36,854 nucleotides of DNA from Rhodospirillaceae bacterium CCH5-H10 (lineage in GTDB: Bacteria; Pseudomonadota; Alphaproteobacteria; Reyranellales; Reyranellaceae). Each line of letters starts with the position of its first letter. Position 1 is the first letter of the stretch. The position numbers and the translations under genes were made by a program. The DNA is taken from NCBI GenBank assembly GCA_001557035.1, contig LSKJ01000328.1, forward strand, positions 1-36,854. Reading direction: 5' to 3'. Below are positions 1 through 7,126 of the stretch, one piece after another. Below the pieces are notes generated by a model. The model was not told the DNA's origin. It saw only the letters and a program-made list of their open reading frames with translations, and made no database searches.

Positions 1-13
1 CGGTGCGCGTGCC

Positions 14-78
14 CACCCTTCGAGACGCGCTCCGGAGTTTACCCCGAGGTACTCGGGGGGGGAGCGCTTCTCAGGGTG
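14..78. repeat. Nested palindromic repeat at the left edge
   Basis: Bases 14-33 pair imperfectly with bases 61-78 (CACCCT...GCTCC against GGAGCGC...AGGGTG). Inside lies a perfect 7 bp stem, CCCCGAG at 42-48 and CTCGGGG at 52-58, with a GTA loop. It sits downstream of the leftward SGNH hydrolase gene, so a terminator or dispersed-repeat role is likely. It differs in sequence from the 99 bp elements elsewhere in the window. The fold is seen; the role is inferred. Confidence 0.6.
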
Positions 79-121
79 AGGTGGTCTTTGCAGTGGTGAT
101 TCTTCCTCGACCGGAAAGGTC

Positions 122-1399
122 CTAGACGCCGCGGCGCGCAAGCGCGGCGAAGGCCACGACGAGGTTGATCAGCAGCAGGCTGATGTCGAGCCGGCGCGGC
201 ATGTCGGTCAGCAGCGAATCGCTGCGGAATGCCGCCGCGAGATCGATCGGCGCCACGGGGGCCAGGCCCTCCGTCTCCTCGATCCGCCGGCAGACCGCCT
301 GCGCCAGGATCGCGTAGCCGACAGCCGTGGGATGCAGGTTGTCGAGCCCGTAGAGCCCGCCTTTGTGCGGCCAGCGCTGCAACGGCACGTTGTTGACCCG
401 CCAGTCCTTGATCCAGATCTCGTGCTCGCGCCTCTCGCGATAGTGCTTGTTGTCGTGCAGCTCCATCATGCCGTAGGCGTCGATGAAGGCGAGGCCCTCG
501 CCGCCGAAGGTCTCGGCGAGATCGTCGGAGATGCGCCGGTTGAGATCGCGCACGGCTTCGTCGAGCGCCTTCATCTCGGCCCCGCTCAGGCCGCCGATCT
601 GACCCAGCCGGCCGAGATACTCGGGAAAATAGTCGGCACCGCGCGGCAGCGCGCCGGGATCGACGCGCGGCATCAGGTTGGCCACGCAGCTCGGCTTGGG
701 CAGCAGGTTGAGGTAGACGCGGTCGATCTGTCCCGCCTGCCGCATGTCGTTCAGGCGCACGCCGAGATCGTGCATGTCGGTGGCGATGGCCTCGGGCGCG
801 AACTGGTCCTTCGTCGCCATCAGGCAGATCGTCCAGATGCCGTCGTTGATGCCGATGTTGACCAGCAGCCGCTTCGGCCTGCGCTGCGCCAGGATCTCGA
901 GCGGCGTCCTGTCGGCAAATTCGCTCGCCGGATCGTTCGACGGGTTGAGCAGGAAGCTCACGTTGACCGCTTCGTAGAGCGCCGGCAGCACGCCGACGAA
1001 ATCGAAGCCCTCGGCGTCGCGCACTGCATCGATCAATCCGGCGATCTTCGAGACGTTGTTGTTGTAGGTGAGCGCGGCCTGGTCGGCGATCGTGGTCTGG
1101 GCGATCGAGAGATTGTCGAAGCAATCGTCGGCCGACCAGCGTCCCTGGTCGAGCCACGCCTGCGCGTTGTCCAGAACCGATCGCTTCAGCCCGTCGATAT
1201 CGAAGCGGCCGGAGCGGAACAGGTCTTCCAGGTCGAACAGCACGTCACGGGGATAGGAGGGTGTCCTGAAGTCCCACCCGAACGCCCGCGCGACCTGTGC
1301 CGGCACGGCCAATGCCGCGAGTTCGGCATTGGTGGTCAGCGAGCGCGTACCGTTGTAGATGGAGTCGCCAATGGCCATGAGTTCAGGACGGTCTGGCAT
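122..1399 (-). CDS. SGNH/GDSL-family hydrolase, large, with hydrophobic C-terminus
   Basis: A 425-residue protein with the blocks of SGNH hydrolases (esterases/lipases with a Ser-His-Asp centre). Block I is AIGDSIYNG with the nucleophile candidate Ser13. The oxyanion Asn is N185 in IGINDGIW. Block V is DNLHP with D353 and H356. There is no signal peptide, and the protein is about twice the usual family length. Residues about 404-420 are strongly hydrophobic and followed by an RR pair, which could be a C-terminal membrane anchor. The start at 1399 lies almost on the start of the divergent receptor gene; an alternative ATG at 1378 keeps the GDS motif. The substrate cannot be told. The fold assignment is firm, the membrane anchor is inference. 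Confidence 0.85.
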   Translation of the reverse strand: MPDRPELMAIGDSIYNGTRSLTTNAELAALAVPAQVARAFGWDFRTPSYPRDVLFDLEDLFRSGRFDIDGLKRSVLDNAQAWLDQGRWSADDCFDNLSIAQTTIADQAALTYNNNVSKIAGLIDAVRDAEGFDFVGVLPALYEAVNVSFLLNPSNDPASEFADRTPLEILAQRRPKRLLVNIGINDGIWTICLMATKDQFAPEAIATDMHDLGVRLNDMRQAGQIDRVYLNLLPKPSCVANLMPRVDPGALPRGADYFPEYLGRLGQIGGLSGAEMKALDEAVRDLNRRISDDLAETFGGEGLAFIDAYGMMELHDNKHYRERREHEIWIKDWRVNNVPLQRWPHKGGLYGLDNLHPTAVGYAILAQAVCRRIEETEGLAPVAPIDLAAAFRSDSLLTDMPRRLDISLLLINLVVAFAALARRGV

Positions 1400-2414
1400 G
1401 TCATCTCTCCCGGCTCGGACGACACACTCGCATGACGGGCATTACACCACAAACTCTTCTCTCGGCCGGCGTGCGGCGCTGCAGGCTGCGGCGGCCGCCG
1501 GTTTCGCGCTTTCGGCAGCGCCGGCGGGAGCACAGGCCATGAAGGTCCGTCTCGGCACCGCGACGCCCGGGGGCGGTTTCCCGGTCTATGGTGCGGCCTT
1601 CGTCGAAGCGGTGCGCCGGTTCGATCCGACACTCGAGATCGAGGCGGTCAACACCAAGGGCAGCACCGAGAACGTGCCCATGCTGGAGGCCGGCACGCTC
1701 GACATCGCGCTGGTCCAGGGCGAGGTGGTGCACGAATCGCTGCAAGGGATCGGTCGTGCGCCGGCCGACCTGCGCGTGCTGACGGCGATGTATCCGACGG
1801 CCGGCATGTTCGTCGTGCGGGCCGATTCGCCCTATCGCACGATCGCCGACCTCAAGGGCAAGCCGATTGCCTGGGGCGCCGGCGGCTCGGGGCTGGTGAT
1901 CCTCGGCCGCTATGCCATGGACGGTCTCGGGCTGGATGCCGCGAAGGACTTCCAGCCGATCTATCTCGAACGTGCGGGCGACGGCCCGGCGATGGTGCTC
2001 GACGGCCGGGCCGCCGCACTGTGGGGCGGCGGCAATGGCTGGCCCGGATTCATGACCATGGCCAACAGCAAGGACGGCGCGCGCTTCATTGCGCCCGACG
2101 CGGCCGAGATCCAGCGGATCCTCGGCAAGCACACTTTCCTCAAGCCGGTGACGCAGGCGGCGGGCAGCTTTCCCGGACAGACGGCGGCGATCCCGTCCGT
2201 CGGCTCCTGGAGTTTCGTGCTGGCGCGACCCGGCCTCGATGAAATGGCGGCCTACCGCGTCGCGAAGGCCTTGTATGCCGTGCAGCAGGCCGGCAGTCCG
2301 CCGCCGCAACTCGTCGACACGACGGCCGCCAACACGGTTGCGGTGGTGCCGGGACGCCAAAGGTTGCATCCCGGCGTCGCACGATTCTATCGCGAGATCG
2401 GCCTGCTGACGTAA
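1398..2414 (+). CDS. TAXI family TRAP transporter solute-binding protein
   Basis: Periplasmic receptor of the TRAP-TAXI class, which passes organic acids to a fused DctQM-type permease. The mature part starts near MKVRLGTATPGG and shows the family pattern: an early GTATPGGGFPVYG loop, NTKGSTENVPMLEAGTLDIA, then the second lobe with DLKGKPIAWGAGGSG. A Tat-like leader (SLGRRAAL, alanine-rich, AGAQA cleavage site) precedes it. The start is doubtful. ATG 1398 has only a weak ribosome site. ATG 1371 has GGAG six bases upstream but would put more of the leader inside the hydrolase gene. No TRAP membrane gene lies in the window, so this is an orphan receptor here. Confidence 0.85.
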   Translation: MSSLPARTTHSHDGHYTTNSSLGRRAALQAAAAAGFALSAAPAGAQAMKVRLGTATPGGGFPVYGAAFVEAVRRFDPTLEIEAVNTKGSTENVPMLEAGTLDIALVQGEVVHESLQGIGRAPADLRVLTAMYPTAGMFVVRADSPYRTIADLKGKPIAWGAGGSGLVILGRYAMDGLGLDAAKDFQPIYLERAGDGPAMVLDGRAAALWGGGNGWPGFMTMANSKDGARFIAPDAAEIQRILGKHTFLKPVTQAAGSFPGQTAAIPSVGSWSFVLARPGLDEMAAYRVAKALYAVQQAGSPPPQLVDTTAANTVAVVPGRQRLHPGVARFYREIGLLT

Positions 2415-2464
2415 CCTGTGCTGCCGTTCTGCGTTGCCCGGTCAGGACAACGAAGGAGCGAGCC

Positions 2465-2692
2465 ATGGACAAGTCCAAAGCCAGCAGCAAGATCGAGGGC
2501 GAGGGCAGCTACACCGCCACCGCCGACTACAACGAGCGCACCGCCGAGTTCCTGAAGAAGGGCAAAGTCGACGATGCCGCCCGCGAGGCCGCGCGTGCCC
2601 TCGACTCCGGGGAAGCCGGCGCCCTGGAAGCCGCCGAAGCCGAAGGCAAGGCAGGGGATCCGAAGGGCCAGGGCAAGGCGAAGACCCGGTAG
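2465..2692 (+). CDS. Small charged hypothetical protein (75 aa)
   Basis: I cannot name a function. The protein is hydrophilic, rich in Ala, Glu, Lys and Gly, with no signal peptide, membrane segment or cysteine. The middle (about residues 20-60) is likely helical; the ends look disordered. It resembles short conserved alphaproteobacterial proteins with a SYTATxDYNERT-like N-terminus. GAAGGAGCGAGCC before the ATG is a good ribosome binding site, which supports it as a real gene. It follows the TAXI receptor by 50 bases on the same strand and ends 5 bases before the convergent Bug gene. Confidence 0.7.
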   Translation: MDKSKASSKIEGEGSYTATADYNERTAEFLKKGKVDDAAREAARALDSGEAGALEAAEAEGKAGDPKGQGKAKTR

Positions 2693-2708
2693 CCCGACTA
2701 CTCGGGCT
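2691..2708. terminator. Hairpin shared by two convergent gene ends
   Basis: AGCCCGA at 2691-2697 and TCGGGCT at 2702-2708 form a perfect 7 bp stem with a CTAC loop. It overlaps the stop codons of both convergent genes. Neither strand has a clear T-run, so use as a bidirectional terminator is an inference. Confidence 0.4.
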
Positions 2709-3669
2709 TCAACAGTCCCTTCTTCGCGAGATCGCCGATCCCGGCCTCTTCCGTCTTCATGAAGTCGGCAAAACCTTGCGGCGTCGACGGACGCACCGTC
2801 GCGCCGAGATCGACGAACTTCTGCCTGATCGCGGGATCCTCGAGCGCGGCCGCTGCCGCTGCGTTGAGCGTGGCGATGATCGGCGCCGGCGTGTCCTTCC
2901 GCACGAAGATGCCGAGCGTGGTGCCGCCGTCGAAGGCCGTGCAACCGACCTCGGCCAGTGTCGGCACGTTGGGCAGTTCGGGCGTGCGCTTCTCGCCGAT
3001 GACGACGAGGGCGCGCAGCTTGCCTGACTGCAGGTGAGGCAGCGAACTGCTGAGCTGGTCGACGTAACTGTCGATCTGCCCGGCCAGCACGTCGTTCAGC
3101 CCAACCCCCGAGCCACGATAGGGCACGATCGAGAAGCTGACCTTCTCGTTCTCCTGGATACGCAGGATGTCGGTGTGATTGGGCGTGCCGTTGCCGGCGT
3201 GACCCATGCTGATCGTGCCGGGCTTGGCCTTCGCCGCCGCCAGCAGCGATTGGAAATCGGTGAATCGGCTGTTGGCCGGCACGACGACGATCATCGGCAC
3301 CGTGCTCAACATGCTCACCGGTGCGAACGAAGGCACCATCGACGGCTTGCCGGCCATCAGCGGCGAAACGAAGAGCGTGCCGAAAGCGGCGATCACCATC
3401 GTGTAGCCGTCGGGCGGCGCCTGCAGCACCAGTTCCTGCCCGACGACGCCACCGGCGCCCGGCCGGTTGTCGACCATCACGGGCTGGCCGAGCTTGCGCG
3501 CCATGCCCTCGCCGGCGAGACGCGCCGTCACGTCGGCATTGCCGCCGGCTGCGAAGGGCACGATGAAACGAACGGGCTTGGTTGGAAAAGCCTGCGCCCG
3601 CGCCCCGAAGCCGGTCGCCGAAGCGACCGTGGCAAGAGCCCCAAGTATGAATGTTCGCCGTTGCGCCAC
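2698..3669 (-). CDS. Bug/TctC-family tripartite tricarboxylate transporter receptor
   Basis: Periplasmic binding protein of the Bug family (323 aa), which binds carboxylates for a TctAB-type permease. After the leader (VAQRRTFILGALA... to GARAQA, a Tat-like RR) come the family marks: FPTKPVRFIVPFAAGG, ADVTARL with the conserved Asp, VDNRPGAGG and PPDGYTM, then the VPYRGSG loop. The start is GTG at 3669, because GGAGG lies 7 bases upstream; a longer upstream ATG frame has no such site and would bury the leader. No TctA/TctB is near. The ligand is unknown. Confidence 0.9.
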   Translation of the reverse strand: MAQRRTFILGALATVASATGFGARAQAFPTKPVRFIVPFAAGGNADVTARLAGEGMARKLGQPVMVDNRPGAGGVVGQELVLQAPPDGYTMVIAAFGTLFVSPLMAGKPSMVPSFAPVSMLSTVPMIVVVPANSRFTDFQSLLAAAKAKPGTISMGHAGNGTPNHTDILRIQENEKVSFSIVPYRGSGVGLNDVLAGQIDSYVDQLSSSLPHLQSGKLRALVVIGEKRTPELPNVPTLAEVGCTAFDGGTTLGIFVRKDTPAPIIATLNAAAAAALEDPAIRQKFVDLGATVRPSTPQGFADFMKTEEAGIGDLAKKGLLKPE

Positions 3670-3824
3670 GCTGATTTCCTCCGGTTGATTGCGCAAAGCA
3701 TCGGCCGATGAAACGTGGAGGGCCACTCAAATAAGCGATGCCTTTCGCGGGATGGAAAGGGGTGCAACCGGCTTCTTCGGCGCGGCGTTCCCCAAGTGAA
3801 CCCAACAGTGAAAGGAACTAGGCC

Positions 3825-4283
3825 ATGCGAGTGAGCGATGCCATGACCCGCGATGTGTGCGTTGCGCGCCCCGATCACACGATCGAGGACGCGGCGAGGA
3901 TGATGCTGGCAATCGATGCCGGCCTGTTGCCGGTGGGCGACGAGGATCGGCTTGTCGGCATGATCACCGACCGCGACATCGCCGTGCGCGCCATCGGCGA
4001 GGGCAAGGGGCCCGGGACGGCGGTGCGCGAGATCATGAGCCAGGACGTGAAGTACTGCTTCGTCGACGAAGACACTGCGCATGTCGCCAGGAACATGGGC
4101 GAACTTCAGGTCCGTCGCCTGCCGGTGGTCGATCGTGAAAAGCGGCTGGTCGGCATTCTGTCGCTGGCCGACGTGGCCTCGCACGAAAGCGATGGCCGCA
4201 AGGTCGGCAACGCCCTCAAGGAGATCGCCCAGCCCGGCGGCGAGCACAATCAGGGTGCCGAGGAACGCGGGAGGGGCATATGA
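3825..4283 (+). CDS. CBS-domain-pair protein
   Basis: 152 residues made almost entirely of two CBS domains (about 1-60 and 68-130), a Bateman module that usually senses adenosine nucleotides. Visible marks are the opening MRVSDAMTRDV and GMITDRDIAVRAI in repeat one, and VREIMSQDV, RRLPVVDREKRLVGILSLADVA in repeat two (the last two given as one region at about 115-134). The C-terminal 20 residues are polar. The gene overlaps the next one by ATGA (4 bases), implying translational coupling. AAAGGAA lies upstream of the ATG. The ligand and the controlled partner are not shown by the sequence; a stress or quiescence role is only a guess from related alphaproteobacterial proteins. Confidence 0.88.
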   Translation: MRVSDAMTRDVCVARPDHTIEDAARMMLAIDAGLLPVGDEDRLVGMITDRDIAVRAIGEGKGPGTAVREIMSQDVKYCFVDEDTAHVARNMGELQVRRLPVVDREKRLVGILSLADVASHESDGRKVGNALKEIAQPGGEHNQGAEERGRGI

Positions 4284-4612
4284 GCGCGCCGCACGCCGCC
4301 GTCTGGTTGAATGCGGACGAAGCCCACATCTATCGCTTTGGCGCCGGTGAAGTGGAGAAGTGCGAGGTCAAGGCCGAAGGCAACGGACGGGTTCGCGACG
4401 ATCGCGAATACTTCGAGGCGATCCTTGCCGAACTGACCGAAGTCGAGGGCTGGATGATCGCCGGCCCGCAAGGGCCTCGCCAGGACTTCGAGAAGTATGT
4501 CCGCGTCGGCCACGCCGAGCAGCTTGCAAAGAAGCTGGTCGGGGTGGAGGCGATGGACGAGCCGAGCGACGGCGAACTGTTGCGCCACGCCCGCAAGCGG
4601 CTCGCGTCCTGA
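4280..4612 (+). CDS. eRF1-like 'translational machinery' protein (baeRF-type)
   Basis: 110 residues that start with AAVWLNADEAHIYRF and end with VGVEAMDEPSDGELLRHARK. This is the layout of the small bacterial eRF1-domain-like proteins often annotated as translational machinery or host attachment proteins. Between them lies a LTEVEGWMIAGPQGPRQDF strand-loop. It is shorter than the usual ~130 residues and lacks a recognisable histidine-rich insert. It overlaps the CBS gene by 4 bases, so the two are made together. Its stop at 4612 touches the convergent CusF-like gene's stop with no gap. The function in cells is not established; the link to ribosomes is inferred from domain naming only. Confidence 0.65.
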   Translation: MSAPHAAVWLNADEAHIYRFGAGEVEKCEVKAEGNGRVRDDREYFEAILAELTEVEGWMIAGPQGPRQDFEKYVRVGHAEQLAKKLVGVEAMDEPSDGELLRHARKRLAS

Positions 4613-4981
4613 CTAGTTGCTGTTTTCGAGACGCGTCACGACGAAGCCCCGGCCTTCGCGCTCGACCTCGAACCGGACGCGATCGCCGGCGCTCAGGCCT
4701 TTCAGGCTGGCAGGATCTTCCACGGTGAAGATCCTGACCCCGCCTTCGGGAAGAAGCGGCAACGGGCGATAGTCGAGCGTGATGCGGCCGGCTGCCGGAT
4801 CGATCGCCACGATACGGCCGCTCGCGAGCTGGGAGGCGTTTGGCAATTCCTCGGTGGAGTTGGCAAAATCGTAGCCCTGTTCGCCGTACGCATCGTGGAT
4901 GCTGGGCAGGCTTGCCGCATGAACGGGCACGAGCGCAACCGCGGCCAACGCCGCAGCAAGCGTGAACAAACTCTTGGACAT
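4613..4981 (-). CDS. CusF-fold periplasmic protein lacking usual metal ligands
   Basis: A 122-residue secreted protein: Sec leader MSKSLFTLAAALAAVALVPVHAA, then a linker, then a small beta-barrel about residues 52-118. The barrel matches CusF-type copper/silver chaperones: GRIVAIDPAAGRITL, then FTVEDPASLKGLSAGDRVRFEVE. In CusF the metal is held by one His, two Met and a nearby Trp. Here the His place after ITL reads D-Y and the W-x-M-x-M place reads PEGGVRI, so metal binding by the known route is unlikely. It may be a structural relative with another ligand. Upstream lies a 113-base gap with a hairpin; no copper pump is near. Confidence 0.65.
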   Translation of the reverse strand: MSKSLFTLAAALAAVALVPVHAASLPSIHDAYGEQGYDFANSTEELPNASQLASGRIVAIDPAAGRITLDYRPLPLLPEGGVRIFTVEDPASLKGLSAGDRVRFEVEREGRGFVVTRLENSN

Positions 4982-5065
4982 GGGGGCTGAACCTTCCGTA
5001 GGTGAACGCCATTAAGCGATCACCATCTGGGAAGGCGCCGTCCGATTTCCAGAGGTTACAGGGCG

Positions 5066-5083
5066 GTGACAATCGCTTGTCAC
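5066..5083. promoter_or_regulatory. Perfect inverted repeat between two leftward genes
   Basis: GTGACAA at 5066-5072 and TTGTCAC at 5077-5083 with a TCGC loop. It lies after the end of the Bug gene at 5095 and before the CusF-like gene at 4981, both leftward. It could be a weak terminator (no T-run) or an operator for the CusF-like gene. Confidence 0.3.
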
Positions 5084-5094
5084 AGCCGCGGTGA

Positions 5095-6069
5095 TCACTC
5101 CGGCTTGATGTTGCCTTCGCGGATGACCTTGCCCCAGCGGTCGCGGTCGTTGCCGACGAGGGTGACGACATCCTGCGGCGGACCCGAAAGCGGCTCGGCG
5201 CCGAGGGTCGCCAGGCGCTCGGCCGTGGCCGGCTGGGCAAGCACCTTGTTCACCGCATCGTTGAGGCGCTTCACCACGGCCTCCGGCACGCCGGCCGGGC
5301 CGAGCACGATGAACCATCCCTCGATCTCGGCGGCGGCCAGGTTCAGTTCGCGCAGGGTCGGCAGGTCCGGCGCCAGCGTGCTGCGCTTCGGACCGGTCAC
5401 GGCCAGCGCGCGCATCTCGCCGCGCTGTACGTAGGGCAGCATGACGGCGACGTTGTCGAACATCGTCTGAATGCGGCCGGCGAGGATGTCGGCGCGCACC
5501 GCGCCGCTGCCGCGATAGGGGACGTGCAGGATCTGAACGCCGGCGGTGCGTTGCAGGATTTCCCCGGCGAGATGCTGCGCCGTGCCCATGCCGGTGGATG
5601 CGTAGGCGATGCCGTTGGGCTTGGACTTGGCGAGCGCGATGAGGTCGGCCACCGTCTTCACGCCGAGATCGGGATGGACCACCAGGAGATAGGGAGTACG
5701 CGCCACCGTGGCGATCGGCGTGAAGTCCTTCAGCGGATCGAACGACAGATTGGGATAAAGAGCGCCCAGGGTCGCATGCGAGCTCGGCGCGAACAGCAGC
5801 GTGTAGCCGTCGGGCGGCGACTTCACGATCATCTCCGAGGCGATGATGCCGCTGGCCCCGCCCTTGTTTTCCACCAGGACGTTCTGGCCGAGTTCGGTCG
5901 TGAGGCCTTGCGCCATCAGACGGGCGATCACGTCGGTCGCGCCGCCCGGCGGGAAGCCGACTACCAGGCGGATCGACTTGTCGGGAAAGGCCGGCGTCTG
6001 GGCGGCAGCCGGCAACGCAAGTGCGAGCAGGCTGCCGGCAAGCAGGCCCATGAGCTTCGAACGCAACAT
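5095..6069 (-). CDS. Bug/TctC-family receptor next to a dioxygenase
   Basis: 324-residue periplasmic carboxylate receptor. Leader MLRSKLMGLLAGSLLALALP to AAAQ is Sec-like. Family marks: FPDKSIRLVVGFPPGG, TDVIARL, VENKGGASG, SPPDGYT and VPYRGSGA. The ATG at 6069 is chosen because GGGAGG sits six bases before it; another ATG six bases upstream has no spacing to that site. It lies 52 bases downstream of the TauD-type dioxygenase on the same strand, so the two are probably one operon: the receptor would capture the acid that the dioxygenase oxidises. Ligand and cognate permease are unknown. Confidence 0.9.
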   Translation of the reverse strand: MLRSKLMGLLAGSLLALALPAAAQTPAFPDKSIRLVVGFPPGGATDVIARLMAQGLTTELGQNVLVENKGGASGIIASEMIVKSPPDGYTLLFAPSSHATLGALYPNLSFDPLKDFTPIATVARTPYLLVVHPDLGVKTVADLIALAKSKPNGIAYASTGMGTAQHLAGEILQRTAGVQILHVPYRGSGAVRADILAGRIQTMFDNVAVMLPYVQRGEMRALAVTGPKRSTLAPDLPTLRELNLAAAEIEGWFIVLGPAGVPEAVVKRLNDAVNKVLAQPATAERLATLGAEPLSGPPQDVVTLVGNDRDRWGKVIREGNIKPE

Positions 6070-6121
6070 CTTCATCCTCCCGGTTCGTCTTCTTGTCTTG
6101 CTTGGGCCCCAAGGGCGGGCG

Positions 6122-7039
6122 TCAGGAAACCGCGGCGACCGCCTGAAGCATCGATTCGCGGTCGGCGCTCGCGGCATTGTCGGCGACGCGGCCGGTTTCG
6201 ACCTCGCCCTCGAGCGAGCAGCGGTACATCACGCGCGGCTTGGTCTGGTCGAAGTCGCCCAGCGCGACGTGGCAGCTGCAGCGATTGTCCCACATCACGA
6301 CGTCGCCAAGGCTCCAGCGGTGGCGATAGACGAACTCCGGCGAGGTCGCGTGCGCGTTCAGCATCGCGAGCAGGCTCTGGCTCTCCTCGTCGGACATGCC
6401 GAGGAAGCGGCGGATGCGCTGGTTGACCAGCAGCGACTTGCGGCCGGTCTCGGGATGCGTGCGCACGACGGGATGGATGATCGGCGGATTGCGCCGCTTC
6501 ATCTCGGCAACCACGGTGGGATCGCGCTGCTCGATGCCGCGGACCATCGAGACGTCGTGAACCGCTTCGAGGTTCTCGATCAGCGCGCGGATCGGCGGCG
6601 TCAGCGTCTCCAGGGCGAGATAGAGGTTGGCCCACATCGTGTCGCCGCCGACCGGCGGCTTCTCCTTGCAATGAAGGATAGCGCCCTTCGCCGGGCGGGA
6701 CGTGTAGCTGAGGTCGGTGTGCCAGTTGCGGCCGGAATTGTAGGTGCCGGATTTCTTGCCGCCGACCATCTTGTTGCTGAGGACCAGGATTTCGCGGTGA
6801 TCGGGATGCAGCGTCGAGGGCGCCTGCGATTCGTGATTGTCGAGCACGCCGAAGCAGCGGGAGAAGGCGATCTGCTCTTCCGGCGTCAGGTCCTGTTCCG
6901 GAAAGATGAGCACGATATGCTCGAGCCAGGCCTTGTTGATCTCCTCGTGCTGCGAGTTGGTCAGGGGCTTGCGGAGATCGATACCGCGGATTTGGGCGCC
7001 GGCCGCAAAGCCCAGAGGGGTGATTTCGAGTGAGTTCAT
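6122..7039 (-). CDS. TauD/TfdA-family 2-oxoglutarate-dependent dioxygenase
   Basis: A 305-residue Fe(II)/2-oxoglutarate dioxygenase of the taurine/2,4-D dioxygenase family. The facial triad is visible: H107 and D109 in WHTDLSY, and H257 in DNRCSCHVA. The 2-oxoglutarate-binding Arg is R269 or R273 in KPRVMYR; T134 in GGDTMW is the usual second contact. Such enzymes hydroxylate a carbon next to a leaving group (sulfonate, aryl ether, carnitine or similar); the substrate here cannot be read. GGGAGAA lies before the ATG. The gene starts 87 bases from the divergent GntR regulator and probably forms an operon with the Bug receptor. Confidence 0.92.
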   Translation of the reverse strand: MNSLEITPLGFAAGAQIRGIDLRKPLTNSQHEEINKAWLEHIVLIFPEQDLTPEEQIAFSRCFGVLDNHESQAPSTLHPDHREILVLSNKMVGGKKSGTYNSGRNWHTDLSYTSRPAKGAILHCKEKPPVGGDTMWANLYLALETLTPPIRALIENLEAVHDVSMVRGIEQRDPTVVAEMKRRNPPIIHPVVRTHPETGRKSLLVNQRIRRFLGMSDEESQSLLAMLNAHATSPEFVYRHRWSLGDVVMWDNRCSCHVALGDFDQTKPRVMYRCSLEGEVETGRVADNAASADRESMLQAVAAVS

Positions 7040-7074
7040 GTGAGTTCTCCCAAGCTGCTACTCTACCCAGTACG

Positions 7075-7085
7075 CCGATAATCGG
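7075..7085. promoter_or_regulatory. Palindrome CCGAT-A-ATCGG in divergent promoter region
   Basis: Perfect 5-1-5 inverted repeat midway between the dioxygenase and GntR starts. In the leftward direction it overlaps the spacer of a possible promoter (TTGACC followed 17 bases later by GTAGAG, a weak -10). It is a candidate operator for the neighbouring regulator. Confidence 0.35.
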
Positions 7086-7100
7086 TCAATATACTGTTTA

Positions 7101-7111
7101 TTGTCAGACAA
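7101..7111. promoter_or_regulatory. Palindrome TTGTC-A-GACAA, candidate GntR operator
   Basis: Perfect 5-1-5 inverted repeat 15 bases before the GntR start. Regulators of the FadR subgroup typically bind short palindromes with a GT...AC core, and this has that shape. Its place fits autoregulation and control of the divergent dioxygenase operon. Binding is inferred. Confidence 0.45.
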
Positions 7112-7126
7112 GATAGGGGTCGTCGA

